A stretch of 64,000 nt of DNA from Luteimonas wenzhouensis (GCF_007859305.1 NZ_VOHE01000002.1:596210-660209), one strand, 5' to 3'. Shown: positions 8,652 to 17,208, counted from the stretch's first letter. The notes: generated from the letters alone by a model not told the origin. A program made the numbers and translations.

Positions 8652-9458
8652 TCAGCCGCGCGCGCGGCGATGCGCCCAGTCGCGCACGACCTGCGCGATC
8701 CGGGCCAGTCCGTCGGTCAACGCCGCGGGCCCGGGCTGCAGGATCAGCGGCGACTTCACCTCGTGCAGCTCGCCGTCGCGTACCGCCGGGATCGCGTCCC
8801 AGCCCGGCCGCGCGGCCACCTGCTCCGGACGGAAGCGCTTGCCGCACCACGAGCCGAGGATGATGTCCGGCGCGCGCTCGACCACCGCCTCGCCGCTGGC
8901 CAGGATCCGCCCCTTCGCCAGCGGCTCGGCCGCGCGTTCCGGGAACACGTCGTCGCCGCCGGCAATCGCGACCAGCTCCGACACCCAGCGGATGCCGGTG
9001 ATCATCGGTGCGTCCCATTCCTCGAAGTACACCTTCGGCCGCGCCGGCAGCCGCGCCGATGCCGCCCGGGTCGCGTCCAGGCCGCGCGCGAGTCCGGCGG
9101 CGTAGGCCTCGGCGCGCGCCGCCGCGCCCACCAGCGCGCCCAGCCTGCGCACGTAGTCGAGGATGCCCTCGACACTGCGATGGTTGCTGATCCACACCTC
9201 GACGCCGCGCCGTACCAGTTCGGCGGCAATGTCGGCCTGGATGTCGGAGAAGCCCACCACGAAATCCGGCCGCAGGGCGAGGATCGCCTCGATCTTCGCG
9301 CTGGTGAACGCGCTGACCTTCGGCTTCTCGCGCCGCGCGCGCGGCGGACGGACGGTGAAGCCGCTGATGCCGACGATCCGGTCCTGCTCGCCGAGCGCGT
9401 ACAGGACCTCGGTCGGCTCCTCGGTGAGGCAGACGATGCGGCGCGGCCCCGTACTCAT
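8652..9458 (-). CDS. BtuF-like periplasmic-binding-fold protein without signal peptide
   Basis: A 268-residue protein of the class III substrate-binding fold (BtuF/FecB type): RRIVCLTEEPTEVLYALGEQDRIVGIS at the start, then ALRPDFVVGFSDIQADIAAELVRRGVEV and PDIILGSWCG in the second lobe. It is commonly annotated as a cobalamin-binding protein. It starts straight into the first beta strand with no signal peptide, and no ABC permease or ATPase gene is nearby, so a transport role is not shown. Its ATG overlaps the stop of the upstream acetyltransferase gene (ATGA), making a pdxH-acetyltransferase-binding-protein operon. The ligand is inferred only from the family. Confidence 0.7.
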   Translation of the reverse strand: MSTGPRRIVCLTEEPTEVLYALGEQDRIVGISGFTVRPPRARREKPKVSAFTSAKIEAILALRPDFVVGFSDIQADIAAELVRRGVEVWISNHRSVEGILDYVRRLGALVGAAARAEAYAAGLARGLDATRAASARLPARPKVYFEEWDAPMITGIRWVSELVAIAGGDDVFPERAAEPLAKGRILASGEAVVERAPDIILGSWCGKRFRPEQVAARPGWDAIPAVRDGELHEVKSPLILQPGPAALTDGLARIAQVVRDWAHRRARG

Positions 9459-9919
9459 GCGACGCGCTTGCGGAAGTACACGACGCGCTCGGTTTCCTCG
9501 AAGCCGCAGCACCGGTGCGCGGCCTGCGACACGAGGTTGTCCAGCAGCGCGTCGGAGGCCAGCTCGGCGCAGCCGCGGGAGCGGGTCCAGTCCCCGATGC
9601 CCTGCACCAGCGTGCGGCCGACGCCGCGGCCGCGCCAGTCGGGCTCCACGTACCAGGCCTCCAGGAACCCCACCGGGGAGGTGGTCGTGCCGTTGACGTA
9701 ATCGGTGCGCAGGCGGGCTTCCGCGACACCCACCGCCTCGTCGCCAACCAGCGCAAGCAGCACGCAGGCCGCGTCTGCCGGCGCCAGCGCAGCGCGCAGT
9801 TCCTCCATGCCATCGACGCCGGGCTCGTCCGGCCACAGCGCCCGCCGCATCCGTCCCCAGGGGCCGGCATCGTCGGGCAGGCGCGCCGGCCGGAGACGGA
9901 AGGCGGGCACCGGCGTCAC
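9455..9919 (-). CDS. GNAT acetyltransferase resembling aminoglycoside 6'-N-acetyltransferase
   Basis: A 154-residue GNAT protein starting at GTG 9919, chosen because it overlaps the pdxH stop as GTGA; a GTG at 9943 would add 8 residues. It carries RRALWPD near 25-31, LRTDYVNGT near 70-78, [20 protein letters not shown] at 85-104 with the acetyl-CoA pyrophosphate loop RGRGVG, SDALLDN at 122-128 and [13 protein letters not shown] at 139-151. These segments are the hallmarks of chromosomal AAC(6')-I enzymes such as those of Stenotrophomonas. Acetylation of aminoglycosides is expected from the family but not shown; the natural substrate may be different. Confidence 0.8.
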   Translation of the reverse strand: MTPVPAFRLRPARLPDDAGPWGRMRRALWPDEPGVDGMEELRAALAPADAACVLLALVGDEAVGVAEARLRTDYVNGTTTSPVGFLEAWYVEPDWRGRGVGRTLVQGIGDWTRSRGCAELASDALLDNLVSQAAHRCCGFEETERVVYFRKRVA

Positions 9920-10518
9920 GGATACAGCATCCGCTTGCTGCACTGGCCGGTGCAGTCGAACTCGTACAGCCAGCGCTCGTGCAGCCGGTACTCGGCGCCA
10001 TACCAGAACTCGATCCGGTCCGGGCGCACGCGCAGCCCGGTCCAGCGCGGCGGGCGCGGTACCTCGCGGCCCTCGAACTCGCGGTCGACCTCGGCCAGGC
10101 GCTGTTCGAAGGCCTCACGCGATTCCAGCGTCTCGGACTGGCGCGAGGCCCAGGCGCCGAGCTGGCTGACCCGCGGCCGGGTGGCGAAGTACGCGTCGGC
10201 CTCGGCCTCGTCGACGATCTCGACCGGACCCTCGATCCGCACCTGCACCCCGTTGCGCACGCGCGGCCAGTGGAACAGCAGCGCGGCGTACGGATTGACC
10301 TGCAGTTCCTGGCCCTTGCGTCCGTCCAGGTGGGTGTAGAACACGAAGCCGCGCGCGTCGTGCGCCTTGAGCAGCACGATGCGCGCCGACGGCCGTCCGT
10401 CGCGCGTGGCCGTGGCCAGCGTCATCGCGGTGGGGTCGGGCTCGCCGGCGGCGCGCGCCTCGGCGAACAGGGCATCGAAGGTGGCCAGGGCCTCGGCCTG
10501 GAGATCGGCGCAGTCCAT
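9916..10518 (-). CDS. pdxH: pyridoxamine/pyridoxine 5'-phosphate oxidase
   Basis: A 200-residue FMN flavoenzyme that oxidises PNP or PMP to pyridoxal 5'-phosphate. Recognisable segments are [20 protein letters not shown] near 37-56, [16 protein letters not shown] near 58-73, ALLFHWP near 80, [13 protein letters not shown] near 130, and the C-terminal [21 protein letters not shown] followed by a terminal LYP. It is slightly short (homologues 210-220) because the N-terminus is trimmed. Its start codon is only 17 bp from the divergent kinase start, with a CACAAT box 6 bases before the ATG, so the mRNA may be leaderless. Confidence 0.95.
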   Translation of the reverse strand: MDCADLQAEALATFDALFAEARAAGEPDPTAMTLATATRDGRPSARIVLLKAHDARGFVFYTHLDGRKGQELQVNPYAALLFHWPRVRNGVQVRIEGPVEIVDEAEADAYFATRPRVSQLGAWASRQSETLESREAFEQRLAEVDREFEGREVPRPPRWTGLRVRPDRIEFWYGAEYRLHERWLYEFDCTGQCSKRMLYP

Positions 10519-10535
10519 TGGGCTATTGTGGCCCG
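10519..10535. promoter_or_regulatory. 17-bp divergent intergenic with overlapping opposed -10 boxes
   Basis: The sequence between the two start codons is TGGGCTATTGTGGCCCG. On the plus strand TATTGT (10524-10529) lies 6 bases before the kinase ATG; on the minus strand CACAAT (10530-10525) lies 6 bases before the pdxH ATG. The two boxes overlap almost completely and are flanked by GGGC/GCCC. No Shine-Dalgarno sequence fits in this space, so both mRNAs would be leaderless and each -35 region would lie inside the other gene. The -35 regions are weak, so this is a proposal. Confidence 0.5.
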
Positions 10536-11369
10536 ATGGCCACGAATGCGCATGCCGCTGCGCCGCATGGGTTCGACGCCGCCCTGGTGACGCGGCTGCT
10601 CGACGACGCGCACGCCGCCGGTGCGCGCGTGTACGGCATTTCCGGGCTCCAGGGCAGCGGCAAGTCCACCCTTGCGGCGCAGCTGGCCGCGGCCGCGGCG
10701 GCGCGCGGGCGGCGCACGGTCGCCGTGTCTCTGGACGACTTCTATCTTGACGCCCCGCAGCGCGCGGCGCTGGCGCGCGAGGTCCACCCCCTGCTCGCCA
10801 CCCGCGGTCCGCCGGGGACACACGACGTCGCCCTGGCCTGCGAGGTCCTTGATGCCCTGCGCGAACGCCGGCCGGTGCGCGTCCCGCGCTTCGACAAGCT
10901 GTCCGACCGCCGCCTGCCGGTCGCGGACTGGCCGCAGGTCGATGCGGCCGACCTGGTCGTGTTCGAGGGCTGGTGCCTGGGCGCCACGGCCGAGGACGCG
11001 TCCGCGCTCGACGCCCCGCTCAACCGGCTCGAGCGCGACGAGGACGCCGACGGCCGCTGGCGCCGCCACTGCAATGCCGCCCTGGCGCGCGACTATCCCG
11101 CGCTGTGGGGGCGGATCGACCGGCTGCTGTTCCTGCAGCCGCCGGGGTTCGGGGTGGTGCCGGAGTGGCGCTGGCAACAGGAGCAGGCGCTGCGCGCGGC
11201 GGACCCGGGCGCGCGCGGCATGGACCGGGACGCGCTCGCGCGCTTCGTGCAGCACTATGAACGCGTCAGCCGCCAGGCGCTGCGTGTGCTTCCGGCGCGC
11301 GCGAACGTGGTCGTGGAGCTCGACCGCGCACGCCGTCCGGTCGCGCTGCGCCTGCGCGACGCCCGCTGA
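10536..11369 (+). CDS. P-loop kinase of the plant-type glycerate kinase (GLYK) family
   Basis: A 277-residue protein with Walker [10 protein letters not shown] at 37-45, the following [16 protein letters not shown] (Walker B-like aspartates) near 65-80, [14 protein letters not shown] near 84-97, and FEGWCLGA near 143. This is the architecture of GLYK-type D-glycerate 3-kinases and related uridine-kinase-like proteins: ATP-dependent phosphorylation of glycerate. The [12 protein letters not shown] and [22 protein letters not shown] segments are also typical. The start is the ATG at 10536; a TTG at 10518 would collide with pdxH. Convergent with a lipoprotein gene. The exact substrate is inferred. 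Confidence 0.8.
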   Translation: MATNAHAAAPHGFDAALVTRLLDDAHAAGARVYGISGLQGSGKSTLAAQLAAAAAARGRRTVAVSLDDFYLDAPQRAALAREVHPLLATRGPPGTHDVALACEVLDALRERRPVRVPRFDKLSDRRLPVADWPQVDAADLVVFEGWCLGATAEDASALDAPLNRLERDEDADGRWRRHCNAALARDYPALWGRIDRLLFLQPPGFGVVPEWRWQQEQALRAADPGARGMDRDALARFVQHYERVSRQALRVLPARANVVVELDRARRPVALRLRDAR

Positions 11370-11381
11370 ACCGCGCGCCCG

Positions 11382-11846
11382 CTAGCGGACCTGGTCGCTG
11401 ATGTCCTCGCTGCGCCAGGGTTCGGGCATCTCGCGCTGCGGGCACAGCCGCGCCGCATGCTCCCAGCCGCTGTCGGAGCGGAACGAGAACGAGGTGCGGT
11501 CGGGGATGTCGTAGTCCGCCACCTCCAGGCCGGTGCCGCCGTGGTCGCCGCAGCGCTGGTGCACCCGGTAGCGGTTCGCGCCGGTGCGCTCGATCCGTTC
11601 GTACAGGCAGAACGAGGTCACCCAGCGCATCCCGGCGCGGTTGACGAGGTGCACGCCGGCGGAGGTGGCGTCGTCGCACGGCTCGTCGGTGCGGACGTAG
11701 TAGCCGAAGTCCAGCGGCAGGGCGTCGACGACCTCGGGTGTCGCCGCCGACTGCGTGGGCGCCGGGCCGGCCGCCGCATCGGGCTGGCAGCCCAGGAGCA
11801 GCAGCAGGACGAGTGGTGCAAGGGTGGCTGCGAGTGCCTGCTTCAT
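11382..11846 (-). CDS. hypothetical lipoprotein
   Basis: A 154-residue protein with a lipoprotein signal (MKQALAATLAPLVLLLLLGC, lipobox LLGC) and a mature domain containing four cysteines (near positions 58, 80, 100 and 134) that could form disulfides. No known family is recognised. It begins a minus-strand series of short envelope proteins running up to 14289, all near the winged-helix/kinase gene. Codon use matches its neighbours. Confidence 0.7.
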   Translation of the reverse strand: MKQALAATLAPLVLLLLLGCQPDAAAGPAPTQSAATPEVVDALPLDFGYYVRTDEPCDDATSAGVHLVNRAGMRWVTSFCLYERIERTGANRYRVHQRCGDHGGTGLEVADYDIPDRTSFSFRSDSGWEHAARLCPQREMPEPWRSEDISDQVR

Positions 11847-11871
11847 CGGTCTGCTCCCGTCGCCTCGCCGG

Positions 11872-12171
11872 TCACGCCGGCCGTCCGGCCGGCGCCGACG
11901 CCAGCGCCCGGTAGGACTCGTCGATCACCTTCAGGCTGTTGCGCACCTTCCAGTGCACCCAGCCCGCGACCGCCAGCATCGGGATCCCGAGGATCGCACC
12001 GATGATGGTGACGGTCAGGATGCCGCCGATGACCAGGAAGGCGAGCGAGCCGATCCTGGCCGGCTGCAGGCGCTGCACCAGCTCCTGTCGGCGCGACTCC
12101 AGCACGACCGGGTTGCCGGTGCCGGCCTGGGTGATGAATCCGGTGACGTATTCGGGGGTCAGGTTGAGCAT
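11872..12171 (-). CDS. small hypothetical membrane protein
   Basis: A 99-residue protein, MLNLTPEYVTGFITQAGTGN at the start, with two adjacent hydrophobic segments (near 44-60 and 60-72) separated by a glycine-rich turn, and a basic C-terminal stretch WKVRNSLKVIDESYRAL. It looks like a hairpin inner-membrane protein. No family is recognised. It is in line with the flanking lipoprotein genes and may belong to the same transcription unit. Confidence 0.6.
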   Translation of the reverse strand: MLNLTPEYVTGFITQAGTGNPVVLESRRQELVQRLQPARIGSLAFLVIGGILTVTIIGAILGIPMLAVAGWVHWKVRNSLKVIDESYRALASAPAGRPA

Positions 12172-12232
12172 GGCGTGCCTCGCGTCGGTTCATGGGGGCC
12201 GGCCCGTGTGCGGGGGCGGCGGGAAAGCGCGT

Positions 12233-12529
12233 TCAGTCCTTGCGCCGGTAGCGGGTCCCGACCGGTCCGGACAGGGTGTCGTCGTCGACCCGGGTGAGCA
12301 GCAGCGCCGCGTCGTTGTCCCGCGACAGCCGGACCCGGATCCGGTCGCCGTCGATCTCGTAGGTCAGTTCGCGTTCGACGCCCGCCACCGGGCTGGACAT
12401 CACCACCCGGCCGTCGGGATGGAAGGTGAGCGCGCTCATGCCGAGCTCGTCCTCGAACGTGCCCCTGAAGCCGCCGCCGCAGGCGGACAGCAGCAGGGCG
12501 AGCAGCGCCATCGTCGTGCCGGTCCTCAT
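12233..12529 (-). CDS. small hypothetical lipoprotein
   Basis: A 98-residue protein with a lipoprotein signal (MRTGTTMALLALLLSACGG, lipobox LSAC) and a short beta-rich mature part (TFHPDGRVVMSSPVAGVERELTYEIDGDRIRVRL) that reads like a small barrel or META-like fold. The start at 12529 was chosen because GGAGG lies 8 bases upstream; this ribosome-binding site overlaps the stop codon of the preceding gene, so the two are probably coupled. No function can be assigned. Confidence 0.65.
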   Translation of the reverse strand: MRTGTTMALLALLLSACGGGFRGTFEDELGMSALTFHPDGRVVMSSPVAGVERELTYEIDGDRIRVRLSRDNDAALLLTRVDDDTLSGPVGTRYRRKD

Positions 12530-12533
12530 CGCC

Positions 12534-13358
12534 TCATCCTCCATTGCCGTCGAACCGCAGCCCGCCCAGCACGACGGGCTGGCCGTGGCGGTCGCTGGTG
12601 ATCGTGTAACCGAGCAGCGTGGCCGACAGCGCGGAACCATCGCTGCGCCGGCTGATGCCGGTGATGCGCATGCGCGCATCGAGGACGACGTTGCGCAGGC
12701 CGCCGTTCCTGTCGAGCACGTCCCGGGCGGTCGCGGCGTCGAGCGGCCAGAAGTTCAGCTCGCCCGGGTTGTCGACGCGCACCGACACGCGTTCGGGATG
12801 CGCCCGGTCGACCGGATAGGCGGTGAACGTCAGGACGCTGCCGGGCGTGAACGCGGTCAGGTAGTAGCCGCCGCGGCCGCCGTCGTATTCGCTCAACGCC
12901 GCGCGCACGTTCAGGCGCAGCAGGCCCACGCCTTCGGTGCCGTCGTACACCGCGCGCAGCCGCTCCTCCTCGGCGCGCAGCACGTCGGCGCGCTCGAACT
13001 CGTTGGCCATGCGCACGCCGGGCTGCGCCGCGGCCCATTCGGCGAACGGCGGCTGCCGTCCTTCGAGCCGGTAGGCCAGCATGACCATCTGCAGGTCTTC
13101 CGGATGCGCCAGTTCGTGCCGTCCGGCCACGCCGCCGGTGGCGGTCGCGGCGCCGGCGCCCGCCGTCGAGGGCCCCGGCGCAGCTGCGACCCCGCCGGGT
13201 GCGGTCGGCTGCGGTCCTGCCGCCTGGCCAGGCACGGCGCCACCACCGGCCGGCGCCGTGGATGCGGGCGCATCGCCGCCGCCGCAGGCGGCCAGGACCA
13301 GCGCCAGCGGCACGGACAGCAGCCGGGCGCGCCCCGTCCCGCGCTCACAGCCGCACAT
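12534..13358 (-). CDS. hypothetical lipoprotein
   Basis: A 274-residue protein from the ATG at 13358, with lipoprotein signal LLSVPLALVLAACGGG, a Pro/Ala/Gly-rich linker of about 60 residues and a folded C-terminal domain beginning near HELAHPEDLQMVMLAYRLEG. That domain contains YPVDRAHPERVSVRVDNPGELNFWPLDA and a terminal beta-rich stretch. No family is recognised. It overlaps the end of the upstream gene by 14 bases and ends 5 bases before the start of the next, so translational coupling along this lipoprotein operon is likely. Confidence 0.65.
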   Translation of the reverse strand: MCGCERGTGRARLLSVPLALVLAACGGGDAPASTAPAGGGAVPGQAAGPQPTAPGGVAAAPGPSTAGAGAATATGGVAGRHELAHPEDLQMVMLAYRLEGRQPPFAEWAAAQPGVRMANEFERADVLRAEEERLRAVYDGTEGVGLLRLNVRAALSEYDGGRGGYYLTAFTPGSVLTFTAYPVDRAHPERVSVRVDNPGELNFWPLDAATARDVLDRNGGLRNVVLDARMRITGISRRSDGSALSATLLGYTITSDRHGQPVVLGGLRFDGNGG

Positions 13359-14289
13359 CGCTCGCCTCCGTCGCCTGCACTTCCGCCTCGCGCCGCGCCT
13401 GGCCGAGTCGCCGCAGTTCGTCCTGCATCGCCTCGACATGGGCGTAGAGGCTGCCCTGGTGCAGCATGGCCGTGCCCACCTCCATCGCCAGCCCCGGGTT
13501 CCGACCGCTCAGCGCGATCCAGGCCTGGATGCTCAGTCCGCACCCGTCGGACCACTTGGCCCCGGTGGCATCGGGATGCGCGTTCACCGCGCCCCGGCAG
13601 CGGTGGAACAGCGGGTTGGCCGTTGCCATCGGATTGCCCGCATGGTCACGCACCCACTCGAGCCTGCGGTGCCCGGCCGAATGCCCGCGCGGCTTGTCCG
13701 ATTCCTCGGTCCATTGCGGCTCGCCGTACTTGGCGACGAGCGCATCGAGCAGCGCCTGTACCGGCGGCATGGCGCCTTCGCGGAAGTGCTGCGCGCGGCG
13801 GATGAGGTGGGCGGTCTCGGCGCCGGGCGCGCCGGGCGTGGCCACGGTGACCACCTCGTCCACGTGCAGCCACTTCAGCCCGCCCTCGCACTCCTGCCAT
13901 TCGCGGCGGAAGTCGCAGGGCCGATGCTCGCCCTTGCGCACGGTGAAGGTCTGGGGACCGAGTTCCACGCCGTGGGTGTCGAGCCGGTCGAGCCAGCGGT
14001 TGGCGGTGCTGACCTCCGCGTCCGCGCCGAGCGCGCAGCGCGCCGTGGCCAGGGCCTCGTCCGCGGTCATGCCCAGGCGCAATCCGATGATGTCCGGTCC
14101 GGGCAGTCCTTCGCGAACGGGCGCCGGGCAGCGCAGGTCGCCTGTCGCGACCGGTTCGGGTCCGGCCGCCGCCTCCGGCGCCGCGGCCGGCTGCGCGCCC
14201 GCGTTCTGTCCACCCGCCCCCTCGCCGCCGCAGCCCGCCAGCGCGAGTGCGCCGGCGACGGCCATGGCGCAGACCCGGTATGCATGCAT
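13345..14289 (-). CDS. hypothetical lipoprotein
   Basis: A 314-residue protein with lipoprotein signal MHAYRVCAMAVAGALALAGC, an Ala/Pro/Gly-rich linker and a mature domain with DIIGLRLGMTADEALATARC, a motif seen in several proteobacterial envelope proteins of unknown function (GMTxxEA repeats). Six or more cysteines lie in the mature part. The start at 14289 has GGAGGAG 7 bases upstream. It is the first gene of the lipoprotein series and is divergent from the winged-helix/kinase gene 157 bp away, so they may share control. Confidence 0.7.
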   Translation of the reverse strand: MHAYRVCAMAVAGALALAGCGGEGAGGQNAGAQPAAAPEAAAGPEPVATGDLRCPAPVREGLPGPDIIGLRLGMTADEALATARCALGADAEVSTANRWLDRLDTHGVELGPQTFTVRKGEHRPCDFRREWQECEGGLKWLHVDEVVTVATPGAPGAETAHLIRRAQHFREGAMPPVQALLDALVAKYGEPQWTEESDKPRGHSAGHRRLEWVRDHAGNPMATANPLFHRCRGAVNAHPDATGAKWSDGCGLSIQAWIALSGRNPGLAMEVGTAMLHQGSLYAHVEAMQDELRRLGQARREAEVQATEASDVRL

Positions 14290-14434
14290 CGCGTCTCCTC
14301 CCTCGCCCGTCCCGGCCCGCATCCTTCCCGGGCCGCGATCCGGTGTCCTCACGGCGGCTTCAAGGAACCTTCAAGCCGTGCATCGCGGGGGCGCCGGCGG
14401 GCACGGGGAGGGCTTCCCGGTCGCCGCGCGCGGC

Positions 14435-14440
14435 TATGAT
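14435..14440 (+). promoter_or_regulatory. -10 box, probably leaderless
   Basis: TATGAT (5 of 6 to consensus) ends exactly 6 bases before the ATG at 14447, and no Shine-Dalgarno sequence lies in between. Transcription would start at or next to the start codon. The -35 region is weak. Confidence 0.5.
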
Positions 14441-14446
14441 CCGGGC

Positions 14447-17197
14447 ATGTCCCAGGCCCTTCCGCCGCCCGACGACCGGGTCTACCGCTGGCGCTTCGGC
14501 GCGGTGGAATTCGACGAGGCGCGCCACGAACTGCGGGTCTCGGGCCTGCCGGTGGAGGTCGAGCACAAGCCGCTGCAGGTGCTGGCCCTGCTGCTGCGCC
14601 ACGTCGGCGAGGTGGTGACCAAGGAGGAACTGTTCGAGACGGTCTGGGCCGGCCGGGTCACCGTGGACCACGTGCTCGCCACCGCGATCGGCAAGCTGCG
14701 CAAGGCCCTGGATGCCGGCGGCGAATCCCGGATCGTCACCGTGCCGCGGATCGGTTACCGCTTCGAGGGGCCGGTCGAACGCATCGCCGTCGGCCACCGC
14801 CCCAGCGCCGAGCTGACGTTCGAGCCGGGCCAGCCGGTCCCCGGCCGCGAGCACTTCCTGCTCGAACGCCCGCTCGGCCAGACCCTGGGCAGCGAGGTCT
14901 GGCTGGCGCGCCAGCCGCGCAGCCGCGAGGCGCGGGTGTTCAAGTTCGCCCGCGGCGGCGAACGGCTCTCGGCGATCAAGCGCGAAGCCACCCTGATGCG
15001 GGTGCTGCGCGACACCCTGGGCGAACGCGACGACTTCGTGCGGGTGCTGGACTGGAACTTCGAGACCGAGCCCTGCTTCCTGGAATGCGAGTACGGCGGC
15101 GAGTCGCTCCCCGAGTGGGCCGGGGCGCACGCGGAGTTCGCCGGCTGGGACCAGGCGCGGCGGCTGGACTTCTTCCTCCAGGTCGCCGTCGCGGTCGACG
15201 CGGCCCACGGCGTGGGCGTGCTGCACAAGGACATCAAGCCCGCCAACATCCTGGTCCGGCCGCGGCGCGACGGCGGCTGGCAGGCCTGCCTCACCGACTT
15301 CGGCAGCAGCCGCCTGCTGCAGCCCGGGCGCCTGGCCGAACTGGGGATCACCGGCCTCGGCCTGACCGTGACCCGGCCCGACGCCGGCAGCAGCGGCGGA
15401 ACCCCGCTGTACCTGGCGCCGGAGCTGGTGGCCGGCCAGCCGCCGACCGTGCGCAGCGACCTGTATGCGCTCGGCGTGCTGCTCTACCAGCTGCTGGTGG
15501 GCGACCTGCGCCGGCCGATGGCTCCGGGCTGGGAGCGCGACATCGACGACCCGCTGCTGGTCGAGGACATCTCCCGCGCGACCGACGGCGATCCCGCGCG
15601 GCGCCTGGGCAGCGTGGCCGGACTGGCCGAACGGCTGGCATCGCTGCCACGGCGGCGCGAGGAGGCGCGGCAGCGCGCGGACACCGCGCGCAGTGCCGAG
15701 CAGGCGCAACGGGCGCTGGAGCAGGCGCGCGCGCGGCGACCGTGGATCGCGGCCACCATCGGCATGCTCAGCATCGGCCTGGTCGCCAGTTCGCTGCTCT
15801 GGTACCGCAGCGAACGCCTGCGCGAAGCCGCGGCGATGCAGGCGGCGCGCGCCGAGGCGGTGGCGGCCTTCCTGAGCGACGACCTGCTCGGCGCGCTCAG
15901 CCCCGGCGGCAGCGGATACGAACGCGACCCCACCGTGCGCGAGGTGCTCGAACTCGCCTCCAGCCAGGTGGCCGAACGTTTCCCCGACGACCCGGCCACC
16001 CGCGGCGGCGTGCATGCCGCGCTGGGCCAGGCCTGGCGCACGCTCGGCGACCGCGAGCGCAGCGTGGCCCACCTGCGCGAGGCCGAGCGCGACTACGCGC
16101 GCGCCTTCGGCCCCGCCGACCCGCTGACCCTGCGCACCCGCTACGCCCTTGTGCGCACCCTCGCCTACTCCAACACCGCCGCCCACATCACCGAGGCCGG
16201 CGCGCTGCTCGACGCCACCGACGCCATGCTCGGCACGGGCCTGCACGGCGACGACGACCTGGCGCTGGACGCCGCCTACGCCCGCGGCGTGTTCCATTTC
16301 CAGCAGCTGCAGATCGAACCGGCCATGCAGGCCTACCGTCGCGCCGACCGCCTGCAGCGCCTGCTGCGCCCGGACGACGCGCTGATGGCGGCCACGATCC
16401 GCGAGAACCTCGCCGACGGGACCCTGCGCCAGGGCGACCTCGCCGGCGCGGTCGCGCAGCTGCGGGCGATGCTCGCCGACCCGCTGTTCGACGCGCGCCG
16501 GATCGGCGAGGGCAAGGCCGCCGGCCACCGCATCATGCTGGCGCGCGCGCTGCGCAACCTCGGCCGCTACGACGAGGCGCTGCCGCTGGCCGAAGCCGCC
16601 GCGGCCGCGACCGGGCGCATCCTGGGTCCCGACGACTACACCACCCTGGTCCAGCTCTCCACCGTGGCCAGCATCCACGACTACGCCGGGCGCTGCGGGC
16701 AGGCGCTGGAAATCGCCCGCGTGGTGCGCGCACGCATGGCCGCGCGTTACGGCGAGGAGCGCCAAGCGACCCTGATCGAGACCGGCAACCTCGGCTTCAA
16801 GGAATACGACTGCGGCGACCGCGAGGCGGGCCTGGACCACCTGCGTCGCGCCGAGCGCGGGCTGCGCGAACGCTATGGCGCGGACAACGTTGCCGCGCAC
16901 AGCTTCCGATACGCGCTGGCGCGCGCGCTGGCCGACGAAGGCCGGCACGAGGAGGGCCTGCGGGCCGTGGACGGGCTCAGCGTCGAGGCACTGACCGCGG
17001 GCGATTCCACCCCCGGCTGGGAGCATCGCCTGCGCGCGCTGCGCGGCCGCCTGCTGCTGCAGGCCGGGGACCTCGCCGCCGGGCGCGAACTCCTGGCCGG
17101 GGCGCTGCCGGCGCTCGAGGCGCTCGGCAGCGAGGATCCGGAGGACATTGCGCGGCTGCGGGCGCTCCTGGCCACGACCGCCGGGGGCGGCGAGTAG
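14447..17197 (+). CDS. winged-helix / Ser-Thr protein kinase / TPR fusion protein
   Basis: A 916-residue multidomain protein. Residues about 15-108 form an OmpR-type winged helix (KPLQVLALLLRHVGEVVTKEELFETVWAG, then VPRIGYRF). Residues about 135-400 form a eukaryotic-type kinase domain: Lys166 in VFKF, catalytic loop HKDIKPAN with Asp262 and Asn267, DFG at 284-286, and an APE motif near 324-326. A single membrane helix spans about 433-452. The C-terminal 450 residues contain tetratricopeptide-like helical repeats. All key kinase residues are present, so it is probably active. The DNA-binding domain and kinase share the cytoplasmic side, the TPR part would be periplasmic. The combination suggests a one-protein membrane-bound signalling device; targets are unknown. 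Confidence 0.85.
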   Translation: MSQALPPPDDRVYRWRFGAVEFDEARHELRVSGLPVEVEHKPLQVLALLLRHVGEVVTKEELFETVWAGRVTVDHVLATAIGKLRKALDAGGESRIVTVPRIGYRFEGPVERIAVGHRPSAELTFEPGQPVPGREHFLLERPLGQTLGSEVWLARQPRSREARVFKFARGGERLSAIKREATLMRVLRDTLGERDDFVRVLDWNFETEPCFLECEYGGESLPEWAGAHAEFAGWDQARRLDFFLQVAVAVDAAHGVGVLHKDIKPANILVRPRRDGGWQACLTDFGSSRLLQPGRLAELGITGLGLTVTRPDAGSSGGTPLYLAPELVAGQPPTVRSDLYALGVLLYQLLVGDLRRPMAPGWERDIDDPLLVEDISRATDGDPARRLGSVAGLAERLASLPRRREEARQRADTARSAEQAQRALEQARARRPWIAATIGMLSIGLVASSLLWYRSERLREAAAMQAARAEAVAAFLSDDLLGALSPGGSGYERDPTVREVLELASSQVAERFPDDPATRGGVHAALGQAWRTLGDRERSVAHLREAERDYARAFGPADPLTLRTRYALVRTLAYSNTAAHITEAGALLDATDAMLGTGLHGDDDLALDAAYARGVFHFQQLQIEPAMQAYRRADRLQRLLRPDDALMAATIRENLADGTLRQGDLAGAVAQLRAMLADPLFDARRIGEGKAAGHRIMLARALRNLGRYDEALPLAEAAAAATGRILGPDDYTTLVQLSTVASIHDYAGRCGQALEIARVVRARMAARYGEERQATLIETGNLGFKEYDCGDREAGLDHLRRAERGLRERYGADNVAAHSFRYALARALADEGRHEEGLRAVDGLSVEALTAGDSTPGWEHRLRALRGRLLLQAGDLAAGRELLAGALPALEALGSEDPEDIARLRALLATTAGGGE

Positions 17198-17208
17198 GCG
17201 GAGCGGCC

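Noticed and set aside
11255..11458. Short minus-strand frames between the kinase and lipoprotein genes
   Set aside because: They overlap the kinase coding sequence antisense and lack start signals or conserved features.
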